From Streptomyces barringtoniae (GTDB taxonomy: Bacteria > Actinomycetota > Actinomycetes > Streptomycetales > Streptomycetaceae): a stretch of DNA of 51,210 nucleotides. Within the stretch, counting starts at the first letter, position 1, and each line of letters begins with the position of its first letter. Below the pieces are notes generated by a model, which ran no database searches, was not told where the DNA came from, and was given only the letters and a program-made list of their open reading frames with translations. The stretch is taken from contig NZ_JAJHNP010000036.1 of NCBI RefSeq assembly GCF_020819595.1, positions 1 through 51,210 of the forward strand, written 5' to 3'. A program made the position numbers and the translations under genes. Shown piece by piece: positions 7,431 to 15,565 of the stretch.

Positions 7431-7685
7431 TCACCCTCCTGCGAACGGCGGGAGCACCTCGACCGTGCCGCCCTCGGCCAGCCGTACCGTCTCATGCGCG
7501 CGGGTCCCGACGGGGTCGCCGTCGACGATGAAGGAACATCGACGCAGCACGCGCGCGAGTTCACCGGGGTGTCGCGCACGCACGGCGGCCAGCGCGTCGG
7601 CGAGCGTGTCCGTCTCGTACGGCTCCTCGGCGACACCGGCGGCGGCCTTGGCGGCGGCCCAATAGCGCACCGTGACCTTGGGCAT
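7431..7685 (-). CDS. MoaD/ThiS-family ubiquitin-like sulfur carrier
   Basis: An 84-residue beta-grasp protein beginning MPKVTVRYWAAAKAAAG and ending in the diagnostic C-terminal Gly-Gly (VEVLPPFAGG). In this family the C-terminal glycine is adenylated and converted to a thiocarboxylate that donates sulfur in molybdopterin or thiamine synthesis. The start at 7685 follows GAGGAAACAG; the TTG at 7697 is less likely. No MoaE or adenylyltransferase lies next to it. Its coupling to a membrane protein leaves the acceptor pathway open. Confidence 0.85.
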   Translation of the reverse strand: MPKVTVRYWAAAKAAAGVAEEPYETDTLADALAAVRARHPGELARVLRRCSFIVDGDPVGTRAHETVRLAEGGTVEVLPPFAGG

Positions 7686-7731
7686 CTGTTTCCTCAATCG
7701 ACGGCAAGAAAGAAATAAGAGTGCTGTCAGG

Positions 7732-8517
7732 CTAGCCCGCCTTGGCGGCCGCCCATTCCCCGATCCGGTTCAGCAGGGCGTCGTCCGCCGCGTGCTCCGC
7801 ATGGCCCATGCCCGGTTCGACCCAGAGTTCGCCGTGGTCACCGGCCGCCTCGGCGAGCATCCGGGGGTGGTCGAGGGGGAAGTAGCCGTCGCGGTCGCCG
7901 TGCACGATGAGCAGGGGGACGGGGGCGATCCCGGGGACCGCTTCCTTCGGGGAGAGCGGGACCGGGTCCCAGTCGCGGTGGTGGATGCGGGTGCGCAGAC
8001 CGTAGCGGCCGACCAGGCGGCCCTCGGGGCGGGTGACCAGCCAGTGCAGGCGGCGCATGGGGGCCGTGCCCCGGTAGTACCAGCGGGCCGGGGCGCTGAC
8101 CGAGACCACCGCGTCGAGCGTGCCGGGGTTCAGGGCGGCGTGCCGCAGGACCACCGAGCCGCCCATGGAGAAGCCGACGGTCGCCACGCGCGCGTGCCCG
8201 AGGCCGCGGGCCCACTCGACGGCCGCGGCGAGGTCCAGGACCTCCTTGTCGCCGACCGTGGACCGGCCGCCGGAGCGCCCGTGGCCGCGGAAGGAGAAGG
8301 TGACGACCGCGCCGTAACCGCGCAGCACGCCCGCCACCCGTCGTACGTGCGGCCGGTCCACGTCCCCGGTGAACCCATGGGCGACGACGAACACCAGCTC
8401 ACGGGAGGGCGAACGGCGGGCATCCGGACCGGGTCCGGAGGTTTCGTATACGACGGCGCCCGGATCGTATACGGAATCGATCGGAATTCCGTCGGCGGTG
8501 CGCAGAAACGTCCGCAT
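7732..8517 (-). CDS. Alpha/beta hydrolase
   Basis: A 261-residue cytoplasmic alpha/beta hydrolase. It shows the oxyanion segment VAHGFTGD, the nucleophile elbow GFSMGGS, an acidic residue in VHGDRDGYFP and the catalytic His in EPGMGHAEHA. FSFRGHGRSGG before the elbow is typical of the esterase/monoacylglycerol-lipase-like group. Start ATG 8517. The gene is divergent from glnR with a shared 273-base promoter region. Near its 5' end valine-tyrosine is twice written GTATAC, using the rare GTA codon. Substrate unknown. Confidence 0.88.
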   Translation of the reverse strand: MRTFLRTADGIPIDSVYDPGAVVYETSGPGPDARRSPSRELVFVVAHGFTGDVDRPHVRRVAGVLRGYGAVVTFSFRGHGRSGGRSTVGDKEVLDLAAAVEWARGLGHARVATVGFSMGGSVVLRHAALNPGTLDAVVSVSAPARWYYRGTAPMRRLHWLVTRPEGRLVGRYGLRTRIHHRDWDPVPLSPKEAVPGIAPVPLLIVHGDRDGYFPLDHPRMLAEAAGDHGELWVEPGMGHAEHAADDALLNRIGEWAAAKAG

Positions 8518-8790
8518 AGGCACCTGTCTGCGCGTCTCGCGATTCGGACGAACGGTGGAATGCGCCGCTTGACCTGCCGAACGGTTCCTCATGTGGGCTA
8601 TTCTGCTGGGTATGAGGACTCGGGCAGCGAAGCCCCCGGGTCCTTTTGTGCTTTCGGAAGCGTTGTATACGAAGCGGGAAACCCCAGGTGAAGGCGCCGG
8701 GGAGGGACCGCCGCGGTGTACGGGGCCTTCGGGATCGCAGAGCAGTGCCCGTCCGCACAGCCTCGCAGGGACCGAGGAGGAACCAGACGT
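8518..8790. promoter_or_regulatory. Divergent promoter region between hydrolase gene and glnR
   Basis: No gene is present. The stretch from about 8580 to 8680 is less GC-rich than its surroundings. TTGTATACGA at 8663-8672 is followed by GAAGCGGGAAACC. The combination of TATAC, six bases and GGAAAC partly resembles the published GlnR-box pattern (GTnAC-n6-GAAAC), so autoregulation is possible but weakly supported. Confidence 0.4.
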
Positions 8791-9579
8791 ATGAGTTCTC
8801 TGCTGCTCCTGACCAACGCCCTCCAGCCGTCGACGGAGGTGCTGCCCGCCCTCGGCCTGCTCCTGCACAACGTGCGGGTGGCCCCGGCGGAGGGCCCCGC
8901 CCTCGTCGACACCCCGGGCGCCGACGTCATCCTCGTCGACGGCCGCCGTGACCTGCCCCAGGTGCGCAGCCTGTGCCAGCTGCTGCGCTCCACCGGCCCC
9001 GGCTGTCCCCTGATCCTCGTCGTCACCGAGGGCGGTCTCGCCGCCGTCACCGCGGACTGGGGCATCGACGACGTGCTGCTGGACACCGCGGGCCCGGCCG
9101 AGGTCGAGGCCCGGCTGCGGCTGGCCATGGGACGCCAGCAGATCGTCAACGACGACTCCCCCATGGAGATCCGCAACGGCGACCTGTCCGTGGACGAGGC
9201 CACCTACTCCGCCAAGCTCAAGGGCCGGGTCCTGGACCTGACCTTCAAGGAGTTCGAGCTGCTGAAGTACCTCGCCCAGCACCCGGGCCGGGTCTTCACC
9301 CGCGCCCAGCTGCTGCAGGAGGTGTGGGGCTACGACTACTTCGGCGGCACCCGGACGGTCGACGTCCACGTGCGGCGGCTGCGCGCCAAGCTCGGCCCGG
9401 AGCACGAGTCGCTGATCGGCACCGTCCGCAACGTCGGTTATCGATTCGTTACGCCCGAGAAGGGCGACAAGACCGACCGGGCCGGCCAGGAGGCCAAGGC
9501 CGGGGCGGAGCGGGCAAAGGCGGAGGATGCGGATGCATCCGCCGTCCGTGACGGCTCCGAGGTCCACGCGGACGCCTAG
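8791..9579 (+). CDS. glnR: GlnR, global nitrogen-response regulator (orphan OmpR family)
   Basis: A 262-residue OmpR-type regulator that, in Streptomyces, activates or represses nitrogen assimilation genes (glnA, glnII, amtB-glnK-glnD, nirBD, ureA). The N-terminal receiver domain (1-115) is atypical: MSSLLLLTNALQPSTEVLPA at the start, with Asp50 in ILVDGRRD but without the full acidic pocket of phosphorylated regulators. The C-terminal winged helix (about 125-225) is clear (DLTFKEFELLKYLAQHPGRV, RTVDVHVRRLRAKLG, VGYRFVTPE). The tail after residue 230 is Ala/Lys/Glu-rich and variable. No partner kinase is adjacent, as expected. Start ATG 8791 has GAGGAGG upstream. Confidence 0.95.
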   Translation: MSSLLLLTNALQPSTEVLPALGLLLHNVRVAPAEGPALVDTPGADVILVDGRRDLPQVRSLCQLLRSTGPGCPLILVVTEGGLAAVTADWGIDDVLLDTAGPAEVEARLRLAMGRQQIVNDDSPMEIRNGDLSVDEATYSAKLKGRVLDLTFKEFELLKYLAQHPGRVFTRAQLLQEVWGYDYFGGTRTVDVHVRRLRAKLGPEHESLIGTVRNVGYRFVTPEKGDKTDRAGQEAKAGAERAKAEDADASAVRDGSEVHADA

Positions 9580-9606
9580 ATCCCGAAAGTTACCGACGGG
9601 TTCCCG

Positions 9607-9631
9607 CCGGGCGGGTGTGACGGCCGCCCGG
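9607..9631 (+). terminator. Probable terminator after glnR
   Basis: Perfect 8-bp arms CCGGGCGG (9607-9614) and CCGCCCGG (9624-9631) with a 9-base loop, 28 bases after the glnR stop. No T-tract. Confidence 0.5.
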
Positions 9632-9706
9632 GCGGGGCATTGCTTCCGCACATCCAAGCACTGATACGCCCTGCCCAGACCGGGTCAATCCGCGTAGACT
9701 CCGCGC

Positions 9707-10738
9707 GTGGCCAAGGTGACTCGGGATGACGTGGCACGGCTGGCTGGAACCTCCACCGCCGTCGTCAGTTATGTCATCAACAACGGACCCCGGCCGGTCG
9801 CCCCGGCCACGCGCGAGCGTGTCCTCGCTGCGATCAAGGAACTGGGGTACCGCCCCGACCGGGTCGCCCAGGCGATGGCGTCCCGGCGCACGGATCTCAT
9901 AGGCCTGATCATCCCGGACGCCCGCCAGCCCTTCTTCGGCGAGATGGCCCACGCGGTCGAGCAGGCCGCCTCCGAGCGCGGCAAGATGGTCCTGGTCGGC
10001 AACACCGACTACATCGGTGAACGCGAGGTCCACTATCTGCGCGCCTTCCTCGGCATGCGCGTCTCCGGTCTGATCCTCGTCTCCCACGCGCTCAACGACC
10101 TCGCCGCCGCCGAGATCGACGCCTGGGACGCAAGGGTGGTGCTGCTGCACGAGCGCCCCGAGGCCATCGACGACGTGGCCGTGGTCACGGACGACCTCGG
10201 CGGCGCCCAGCTCGCCGTACGCCACCTGCTGGAGCACGGCTACGAGTACGTCGCCTGTATGGGCGGTACGGCCCAGACGCCGGCCGTCGGCGACCCGGTC
10301 TCCGACCACGTCGAGGGCTGGAAGCGGGCCATGGCCGAGGCGGGCCTGTCCACCGAGGGCCGGCTGTTCGAGGCGCCGTACAACCGCTACGACGCCTACC
10401 AGGTCGCCCTGGACGTCCTCTCCGGCCCCGAACGGCCGCCGGCGATCTTCTGCTCCACCGACGACCAGGCGATCGGCCTGCTGCGGGCCGCACGCGAGCT
10501 GCGCATCGACGTGCCCGGCAAGCTGGCGGTGGCCGGGTTCGACGACATCAAGGAGGCCGCGCTGGCCGACCCGCCGCTGACCACGGTCGCCTCGGACCGC
10601 TCGGCGATGGCCCGGTCGGCGGTCGACCTGGTGCTGGACGACGGGCTGCGGGTGGCGGGGTCGCGGCGGGAGCGGCTCAAGACGTTCCCGTCCCGGCTGG
10701 TGGTGCGGACGAGCTGCGGTTGCGACCTGAGGGCCTGA
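9707..10738 (+). CDS. LacI-family transcriptional regulator
   Basis: A 343-residue LacI/PurR regulator. The N-terminal helix-turn-helix is complete (VTRDDVARLAGTSTAVVSYV), followed by the hinge helix (YRPDRVAQAMASRRTDLIG) and a periplasmic-binding-like effector domain to residue 335 (SCGC near the end). Start GTG 9707. Downstream, on the same strand, is the HtrA-like gene after 99 bases with its own regulatory repeats, so co-transcription is uncertain. No sugar transporter or catabolic genes are adjacent, so the effector cannot be predicted. Confidence 0.92.
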   Translation: MAKVTRDDVARLAGTSTAVVSYVINNGPRPVAPATRERVLAAIKELGYRPDRVAQAMASRRTDLIGLIIPDARQPFFGEMAHAVEQAASERGKMVLVGNTDYIGEREVHYLRAFLGMRVSGLILVSHALNDLAAAEIDAWDARVVLLHERPEAIDDVAVVTDDLGGAQLAVRHLLEHGYEYVACMGGTAQTPAVGDPVSDHVEGWKRAMAEAGLSTEGRLFEAPYNRYDAYQVALDVLSGPERPPAIFCSTDDQAIGLLRAARELRIDVPGKLAVAGFDDIKEAALADPPLTTVASDRSAMARSAVDLVLDDGLRVAGSRRERLKTFPSRLVVRTSCGCDLRA

Positions 10739-10787
10739 GCCTCACCGACAGGTCTTTATATCCGGCAAACGAGGTTCTGCCGGGCTT

Positions 10788-10820
10788 CTCAGCGAGCACT
10801 CAGGAAGCTCTCATGGTGAC
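10788..10820 (+). promoter_or_regulatory. Three 11-bp-spaced CTCA direct repeats before the HtrA-like gene
   Basis: CTCAGCGAGCA, CTCAGGAAGCT and CTCATGGTGAC begin at 10788, 10799 and 10810, exactly one helical turn apart. OmpR-family regulators bind such direct repeats, and a matching response regulator is encoded at 12403. A candidate -10 (TTTATAT) lies upstream at about 10755-10761. Confidence 0.55.
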
Positions 10821-10837
10821 AGGGGAAGCTTCTAGTC

Positions 10838-11857
10838 ATGACCGAGAGCCAGGGTTCCCACCCCCAGCAGCCCAGCAGCTACTCCGCTCCCGTGAACCCC
10901 GAGTGGCCGCCCCCGCCGCCGTACCAGCCGATGACGGCGACGGGCGTCCTGCCGGCGCCCGAGCCGGCCCCCGGGGCGAAGAAGAGGCGCAAGCGGGGTC
11001 CGGCGGCCCTCCTCGCGGCCGTCGCGATCGTCGCGGCCGCGGTGGGCGGCGCCACGGCGTACGGCTTCCAGGAGCTGGCCGGCAAGGACACGGTCTCCTC
11101 CACCGGTACCGGCACCGCCGTGGTGCCGACCGGCAAGAGGGGTGACGTCGCCGCGATCGCCGCCGCGGTCAGCCCGAGCGTGGTCGAGATAAACGCTTCG
11201 CTCGGCACCGGCTCCTCCACCGGCTCCGGCGTGGTCATCACGTCGGACGGCGAGATCGTCACCAACAACCACGTCGTCGCCGGCGCACAGTCGATCAAGG
11301 TGCGCACGAGCGACGGCAAGAGCTACACCGCCGATGTCGTCGGCACCGACAGCTCCAAGGACCTCGCGCTGATCAAGCTGCGCGGCGCGTCAGGCCTGAA
11401 GCCCGCCTCGCTCGGCAACTCCTCCGGCGTCCAGGTCGGTGACACGGTCGTCGCGATCGGCTCCCCCGAGGGCCTGACCGGCACCGTCACCAGCGGCATC
11501 GTCTCCGCGCTCGACCGGGACGTGACCGTCTCCACCGACGAGAACCAGGGCCAGGGGCAGGGCGGCGACGGACAGTGGCCGTTCCAGTTCGGCGGCCGTC
11601 AGTTCAACGGCGACACGGGGTCGTCCACGACGACCTACAAGGCGATCCAGACGGACGCCTCGCTCAACCCGGGCAACTCCGGCGGCGCGCTCATCGACGC
11701 GAGCGGCAACGTCATCGGGATCAACTCCGCGATGTACTCGTCGAGTCAGCAGTCCTCGTCGTCCTCGGACGCGGGCAGCATCGGCCTCGGTTTCGCGATC
11801 CCCGTCAACACCGTCAAGTCCGACCTGGCCAAGCTGCGGGCGGGCAACCACAGCTAG
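10838..11857 (+). CDS. HtrA/DegP-like membrane-anchored serine protease lacking PDZ
   Basis: A 339-residue trypsin-like protease of the HtrA group, expected to act outside the membrane on misfolded proteins. Residues 1-50 are a Pro-rich cytosolic tail ending in KKRRKRG, then one membrane helix (about 54-75). The protease domain carries His145 (NNHVVAGA), Asp175 (SSKDLALIKL) and Ser281 (NPGNSGGAL). A Gly/Gln-rich insertion (about 236-258) precedes the last strands. The protein stops about 15 residues after the protease fold, so the usual PDZ domain is absent. It is followed by a two-component system, an arrangement like mycobacterial mprAB-pepD. Confidence 0.9.
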   Translation: MTESQGSHPQQPSSYSAPVNPEWPPPPPYQPMTATGVLPAPEPAPGAKKRRKRGPAALLAAVAIVAAAVGGATAYGFQELAGKDTVSSTGTGTAVVPTGKRGDVAAIAAAVSPSVVEINASLGTGSSTGSGVVITSDGEIVTNNHVVAGAQSIKVRTSDGKSYTADVVGTDSSKDLALIKLRGASGLKPASLGNSSGVQVGDTVVAIGSPEGLTGTVTSGIVSALDRDVTVSTDENQGQGQGGDGQWPFQFGGRQFNGDTGSSTTTYKAIQTDASLNPGNSGGALIDASGNVIGINSAMYSSSQQSSSSSDAGSIGLGFAIPVNTVKSDLAKLRAGNHS

Positions 11858-11892
11858 CCGTCCGCACCGCACCAGTCAGCAGGGAGTACGTC

Positions 11893-12132
11893 ATGATCAG
11901 CAAGGTCTCGCACCAGATCGCCGACCACGGTCCCGCCGACCTGGCCCTGGCCCTCACGGTGTCCCAGGACCTGCACGTGCCCATCCCGGCACCCCGCAAG
12001 CCCGAGTCGGCGCCCCGCGCACCCGAGGTGGCCGTCACACCGGTCCCCGAGCTGATGGGCCTCCGCACCGCCCCCGTCCGCACCCACCGCCGCAAGGTCC
12101 CGCTGAACCGGCTCACCGCGGTGCGGGCCTGA
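11893..12132 (+). CDS. Small hypothetical protein, Pro/Ala-rich
   Basis: A 79-residue reading frame starting at ATG 11893 with AGGGA seven bases upstream, 35 bases after the protease stop. The sequence begins MISKVSHQIADHGPADLALA and is rich in Pro, Ala, Val and Arg, with no hydrophobic helix and no cysteine. Third positions are nearly all G or C, as expected for a coding gene here. It ends at a strong hairpin, so it could be the last gene of the protease transcript. I do not recognise it. Confidence 0.6.
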   Translation: MISKVSHQIADHGPADLALALTVSQDLHVPIPAPRKPESAPRAPEVAVTPVPELMGLRTAPVRTHRRKVPLNRLTAVRA

Positions 12133-12176
12133 CCCCACCGGTCCTGCCCCCCTGGGTGGCCTGGACCGACCTGGCC

Positions 12177-12215
12177 CGGACGGGGCTCGGCCCCGTCCGG
12201 GCCGAGCCCCGTCCG
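12177..12215 (+). terminator. Hairpin terminator before the two-component operon
   Basis: Perfect 15-bp inverted repeat: CGGACGGGGCTCGGC at 12177-12191 and its complement at 12201-12215, with a 9-base loop (CCCGTCCGG) that can itself pair with the first arm. Located 45 bases after the small ORF. Confidence 0.7.
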
Positions 12216-12224
12216 CAACCGGAC

Positions 12225-12256
12225 CGTCCTGCGGGACGACCGTCCTGCGGGACGAC
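12225..12256 (+). promoter_or_regulatory. Tandem 16-bp direct repeat with palindromic core
   Basis: CGTCCTGCGGGACGAC occurs twice head-to-tail (12225-12240 and 12241-12256) without change. Each copy contains the palindrome GTCCTGCGGGAC. The site is 147 bases upstream of the response regulator start and is a candidate operator, possibly for autoregulation. Confidence 0.55.
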
Positions 12257-12402
12257 GCTCGGCCGGGCCGGTGCCGCCTGCCCGGCCCGCCCCGGCAGGT
12301 CTGCCTCCCGGCCCGCCCGGCGTGGCAGGCTGAGAGGCAGCCGGGACGCAGCCGAGAGACACCCCGTCCACCCCGACCACCGCACCCCGAGGAACCGCGA
12401 GC

Positions 12403-13137
12403 ATGAGCCCCGCCGAAGGCGACCGTGACCCCCAGCGCATCCTGATCGTCGACGACGAGCCGGCCGTACGCGAGGCGCTGCAGCGCAGTCTCGCCTTCGA
12501 CGGGTACGACACGGAGGTGGCCGTCGACGGCGCGGACGCCCTGGAGAAGGCGACCGCCTACAAACCCGACCTGGTCGTCCTGGACATCCAGATGCCGCGC
12601 ATGGACGGTCTGACCGCGGCCCGGCGCATCCGCGGGGCCGGCAACACCACCCCGATCCTCATGCTCACGGCCCGCGACACCGTCGGCGACCGGGTGACCG
12701 GCCTCGACGCCGGCGCCGACGACTACCTGGTCAAACCCTTCGAGCTGGACGAACTCTTCGCTCGTATCCGCGCCCTCCTGCGCCGCAGCTCGTACGCGGT
12801 CGCGGTGTCGGCAGAGGCCCAGGAGGACGAGGCGCTGACCTTCGCCGACCTGCGCATGGACCTCGCGACCCGTGAGGTGACGCGCGGCGGCCGGCAGGTG
12901 GAACTGACCCGCACGGAGTTCACCCTCCTGGAGATGTTCATGGCGCACCCGCGCCAGGTCCTCACCCGCGAGCAGATCCTGAAGGCGGTCTGGGGCTTCG
13001 ACTTCGAGCCCTCCTCCAACTCCCTCGACGTCTACGTCATGTACCTGCGCCGCAAGACCGAGGCCGGCGGCGAGCCACGCCTCGTGCACACGGTGCGGGG
13101 CGTGGGGTACGTCCTGCGGCAGGGCGGCGCGGAGTGA
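12403..13137 (+). CDS. OmpR-family response regulator (MprA-like)
   Basis: A 244-residue response regulator. The receiver domain shows the acidic pair (LIVDDEP), phosphoacceptor Asp61 (VVLDIQMPRMDG), Thr89 (LMLTARD) and Lys111 (DDYLVKPFELDEL). The C-terminal winged helix (about 140-240) contains LTRTEFTLLEMFMAHPRQVL and VYVMYLRRK. The kinase gene overlaps its stop by four bases, so the two are translationally coupled partners. Placement next to an HtrA-type protease gene resembles mprAB-pepD of mycobacteria, which responds to envelope stress; a similar role is inferred. Confidence 0.93.
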   Translation: MSPAEGDRDPQRILIVDDEPAVREALQRSLAFDGYDTEVAVDGADALEKATAYKPDLVVLDIQMPRMDGLTAARRIRGAGNTTPILMLTARDTVGDRVTGLDAGADDYLVKPFELDELFARIRALLRRSSYAVAVSAEAQEDEALTFADLRMDLATREVTRGGRQVELTRTEFTLLEMFMAHPRQVLTREQILKAVWGFDFEPSSNSLDVYVMYLRRKTEAGGEPRLVHTVRGVGYVLRQGGAE

Positions 13138-14600
13138 ACAAGCTCGTACGGCGTTACCACGCTCTCCCGATCAGGGCCCGGCTGGCGATGCTGGTCGCGG
13201 CGGCGGTGGCCTTCGCGGTGGCGGCGGTCTCGGTCACGGCCTGGTTCATCGTGCAGGGGAAGCTGTACGACCAGCTCGACGGCGACCTGACGAAGTCGCT
13301 GGGCGGCGCGGGACATTTCGACCAGCTGGACTACGCCCTCAAGACCTGCACCGACACGCCGACTGCCAACGGTTTCTTCCAGGACAGGTACTCGCAGCTG
13401 GTCACCGAGAACGGCAAGGTCTGCCTCATCGGGGGTGCCTCGGGCAAGATCGAGGTCACCCGGGCCGACGAGGCACAGGTCAAATCCCTCGGGAACAAGC
13501 TCTACTTCCGCAACGGAACCGACTCGGAGGGCAACGAGCTCCGCGTGCTCACCCGCCCCCTCCTGTCCACCACGACCACCAACGGTGACCGCGGACCCAA
13601 TATCGGTGTGCAGGTGGCCGCCCCGCTGAAGAACACCGAGAAGACCCTCAACGACCTCGCCCTGGTCCTTCTCCTCGTGTCCGGCATAGGAGTCGTCGGC
13701 GCCGGCGCCGCCGGTCTCGCCGTCGCCCGGGCGGGACTGCGTCCCGTCGACAAGCTCACCGAGGCCGTGGAGCACGTGGCGCGGACCGAGGACCTGGCCG
13801 TCCGGATCCCGGTGGAGGACGACAGCGAGGACGAGGTCGCCCGGCTCTCCCGGTCGTTCAACTCCATGACCGCCTCGCTGGCCAGCTCTCGGGACCTCCA
13901 GCAGCAGCTGATCGCCGACGCCGGCCATGAACTCCGTACGCCGCTGACGTCGTTGCGCACCAACATCGAACTCCTCACCCGCAGCGAGGAGACGGGCCGC
14001 CCGCTCGCGCCGGAGGACCGCAAGGCGCTGCTCGCCTCGGTGAAGGCACAGATGACCGAACTGGCCGCGCTGATCGGCGACTTGCAGGAGCTGTCCCGCT
14101 CGGAGGGGCAGCACGGCGAGCGGGTCCAGGTGGTGTCGTTCCAGGACGCGGTCGAGGCGGCGCTGCGCCGCGCCCGTCTGCGCGGCCCGGAGCTGACGAT
14201 CACGTCGGACCTGGAGCCCTGGTACGTCCGGGCGGAGCCCTCCGCGCTGGAGCGCGCGGTGGTCAACATCCTCGACAACGCGGTGAAGTTCAGCCCCGAG
14301 GGCGGCACGATCGACGTACAGCTGAGCAACGGCGTCCTGACCGTCCGCGACCACGGCCCCGGCGTTCCCGAGGACGAACTCCCGTACGTCTTCGACCGCT
14401 TCTGGCGCTCCCCCAGCGCCCGCGCCCTCCCCGGCTCCGGCCTCGGCCTGTCCATCGTGGCCCGCACGGTCCAGCAGGCGGGCGGCGAGGTCACCCTGTC
14501 CCGAGCGGAGGGCACCGGCACGGTGGCGACGGTGCGCCTGCCGGGCGCCCCGACACCACCACCGGAGACCCCGGAACCGGCCGAAACACCGGCCGAATGA
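13134..14600 (+). CDS. HAMP-domain sensor histidine kinase (MprB-like)
   Basis: A 488-residue inner-membrane sensor kinase, starting at GTG 13134 inside the regulator stop codon. Helix 1 spans about 17-40, an external sensor domain about 45-170 with two cysteines (KTCTDTP and GKVCLIG) that may form a disulfide, and helix 2 about 175-198. These are followed by HAMP, then HisKA with phosphoacceptor His265 (AGHELRTPLTSLR), and an ATPase domain with N box (NILDNAVKFS), G1 (DHGPGVPEDE), F (VFDRFWR) and G2 (GSGLGLSIV). The tail is Pro/Glu-rich. It should phosphorylate Asp61 of the adjacent regulator. Confidence 0.94.
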   Translation: MNKLVRRYHALPIRARLAMLVAAAVAFAVAAVSVTAWFIVQGKLYDQLDGDLTKSLGGAGHFDQLDYALKTCTDTPTANGFFQDRYSQLVTENGKVCLIGGASGKIEVTRADEAQVKSLGNKLYFRNGTDSEGNELRVLTRPLLSTTTTNGDRGPNIGVQVAAPLKNTEKTLNDLALVLLLVSGIGVVGAGAAGLAVARAGLRPVDKLTEAVEHVARTEDLAVRIPVEDDSEDEVARLSRSFNSMTASLASSRDLQQQLIADAGHELRTPLTSLRTNIELLTRSEETGRPLAPEDRKALLASVKAQMTELAALIGDLQELSRSEGQHGERVQVVSFQDAVEAALRRARLRGPELTITSDLEPWYVRAEPSALERAVVNILDNAVKFSPEGGTIDVQLSNGVLTVRDHGPGVPEDELPYVFDRFWRSPSARALPGSGLGLSIVARTVQQAGGEVTLSRAEGTGTVATVRLPGAPTPPPETPEPAETPAE

Positions 14601-15036
14601 AGCGGGGGGCCGGGGGCGGCCGAGCTGGTGCTCCCGAGCCGAACTGACGGACCGAGCCCGCCCGGCCCCGGACCGGACCGACGGACCCCGGCCGGCCCGA
14701 GGGACCCGGCCCGCCTGGTGGACCCGGCTCACCCGAAGGCCCAGGACCGCCCGGGGGACCGGGCCGGGCTGATGGATCTCAGCCGACGTGGGGACCCTGG
14801 CCGCCCGGAGCAGCCCGTCTGGGTGACCGGCCCGCCCGACAGCCCCCGCCCCGATGGACCCCAGCCCATCTCATGGGCGCCGTCCCACCTGTTCCCGGGG
14901 TGCCGCGCCTGATGGACCCCACCCCGCCGATGGACCCGGCCCGCACGATCCCCCTGCCGGCCTGATGCACCCCGGCCCGCCCGATCGATCCGGCCGGTCG
15001 CCGAGGCGTCACCCCCGTGGGCCGGAACCGCCCGGC
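14601..15036. repeat. Low-complexity spacer of degenerate GACCCGGCCCGCC-like repeats
   Basis: A 436-base gap without a convincing gene. From about 14650 to 15010 it is built from diverged copies of a short motif around GATGGACCCCGGCCCGCC, spaced roughly 18-24 bases. Reading frames through it encode only Pro/Arg/Asp/Gly-rich strings on either strand. I see no clean terminator because the whole tract can self-pair. Confidence 0.6.
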
Positions 15037-15525
15037 TCAGTCCCGCTTCGGCAGGGCGCGCAGACGCTGGATCTGGGTGCGGCTCAGTTCGTTCGCGCGG
15101 CGCATGTGGTGGGTGATCGCCCGCAGTTCGTCCTCGCTGTGGTCGTCGAGCAGGGTCTGCCAGGTGCGGCCGAGCTCGTCCCACACCGCGGTGACGCGGG
15201 CGATGCGCTCCGGCACCGGGGTGACCAGCACCCGGCGACGGTCCCGCACGTCCGGCGTGCGGGCCACATAGCCGCCGCGTTCGAGCCGGTCCACCAGCCG
15301 GGTGGCCGAGCCCGTGGTGAGGCCGGTCAGATCGGCGATCTGCCGGACCGTGAGCGGCTCGGGCTCGACGGTCAGCAGGCTCAGGGCCTGCACATCGGTG
15401 GGGTGCAGGCCGAGGTGGTCGGCGACGGCCTGGTTGAACAACACGTACGCCGCGTGGTAGCGGCGCGACTCCGTCGACAACTCCTCGTACAGCCGGGCCC
15501 GGCGCGGGTCTGTCCCTTCCGTCAC
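15037..15525 (-). CDS. MarR-family transcriptional regulator
   Basis: A 162-residue winged-helix regulator (GTG start at 15525). The DNA-binding region is PLTVRQIADLTGLTTGSATR followed by LVDRLERGGYVARTPDVRDR RR, where the wing carries the conserved DxRDRR. The N- and C-terminal helices form the dimer interface. It is divergent from an NmrA-like reductase gene. The 137 bases between them contain three nearly identical 13-bp palindromes, which are probably its operators. It is likely a ligand-sensing repressor of itself and the reductase; the ligand is unknown. Confidence 0.9.
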   Translation of the reverse strand: MTEGTDPRRARLYEELSTESRRYHAAYVLFNQAVADHLGLHPTDVQALSLLTVEPEPLTVRQIADLTGLTTGSATRLVDRLERGGYVARTPDVRDRRRVLVTPVPERIARVTAVWDELGRTWQTLLDDHSEDELRAITHHMRRANELSRTQIQRLRALPKRD

Positions 15526-15565
15526 CTGACTCGCCTCCCAAGAATCACTGTGCTCCCCAAAATAA

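Noticed and set aside
7732..9657. 641-residue minus-strand frame that would extend the alpha/beta hydrolase at its N-terminus
   Set aside because: The N-terminal 380 residues are antisense to glnR and its promoter region. The hydrolase fold starts at ATG 8517.
14628..14912. 94-residue Pro/Arg-rich plus-strand frame
   Set aside because: It is contained in the low-complexity repeat tract, has no ribosome-binding site, and overlapping frames are equally open on both strands.
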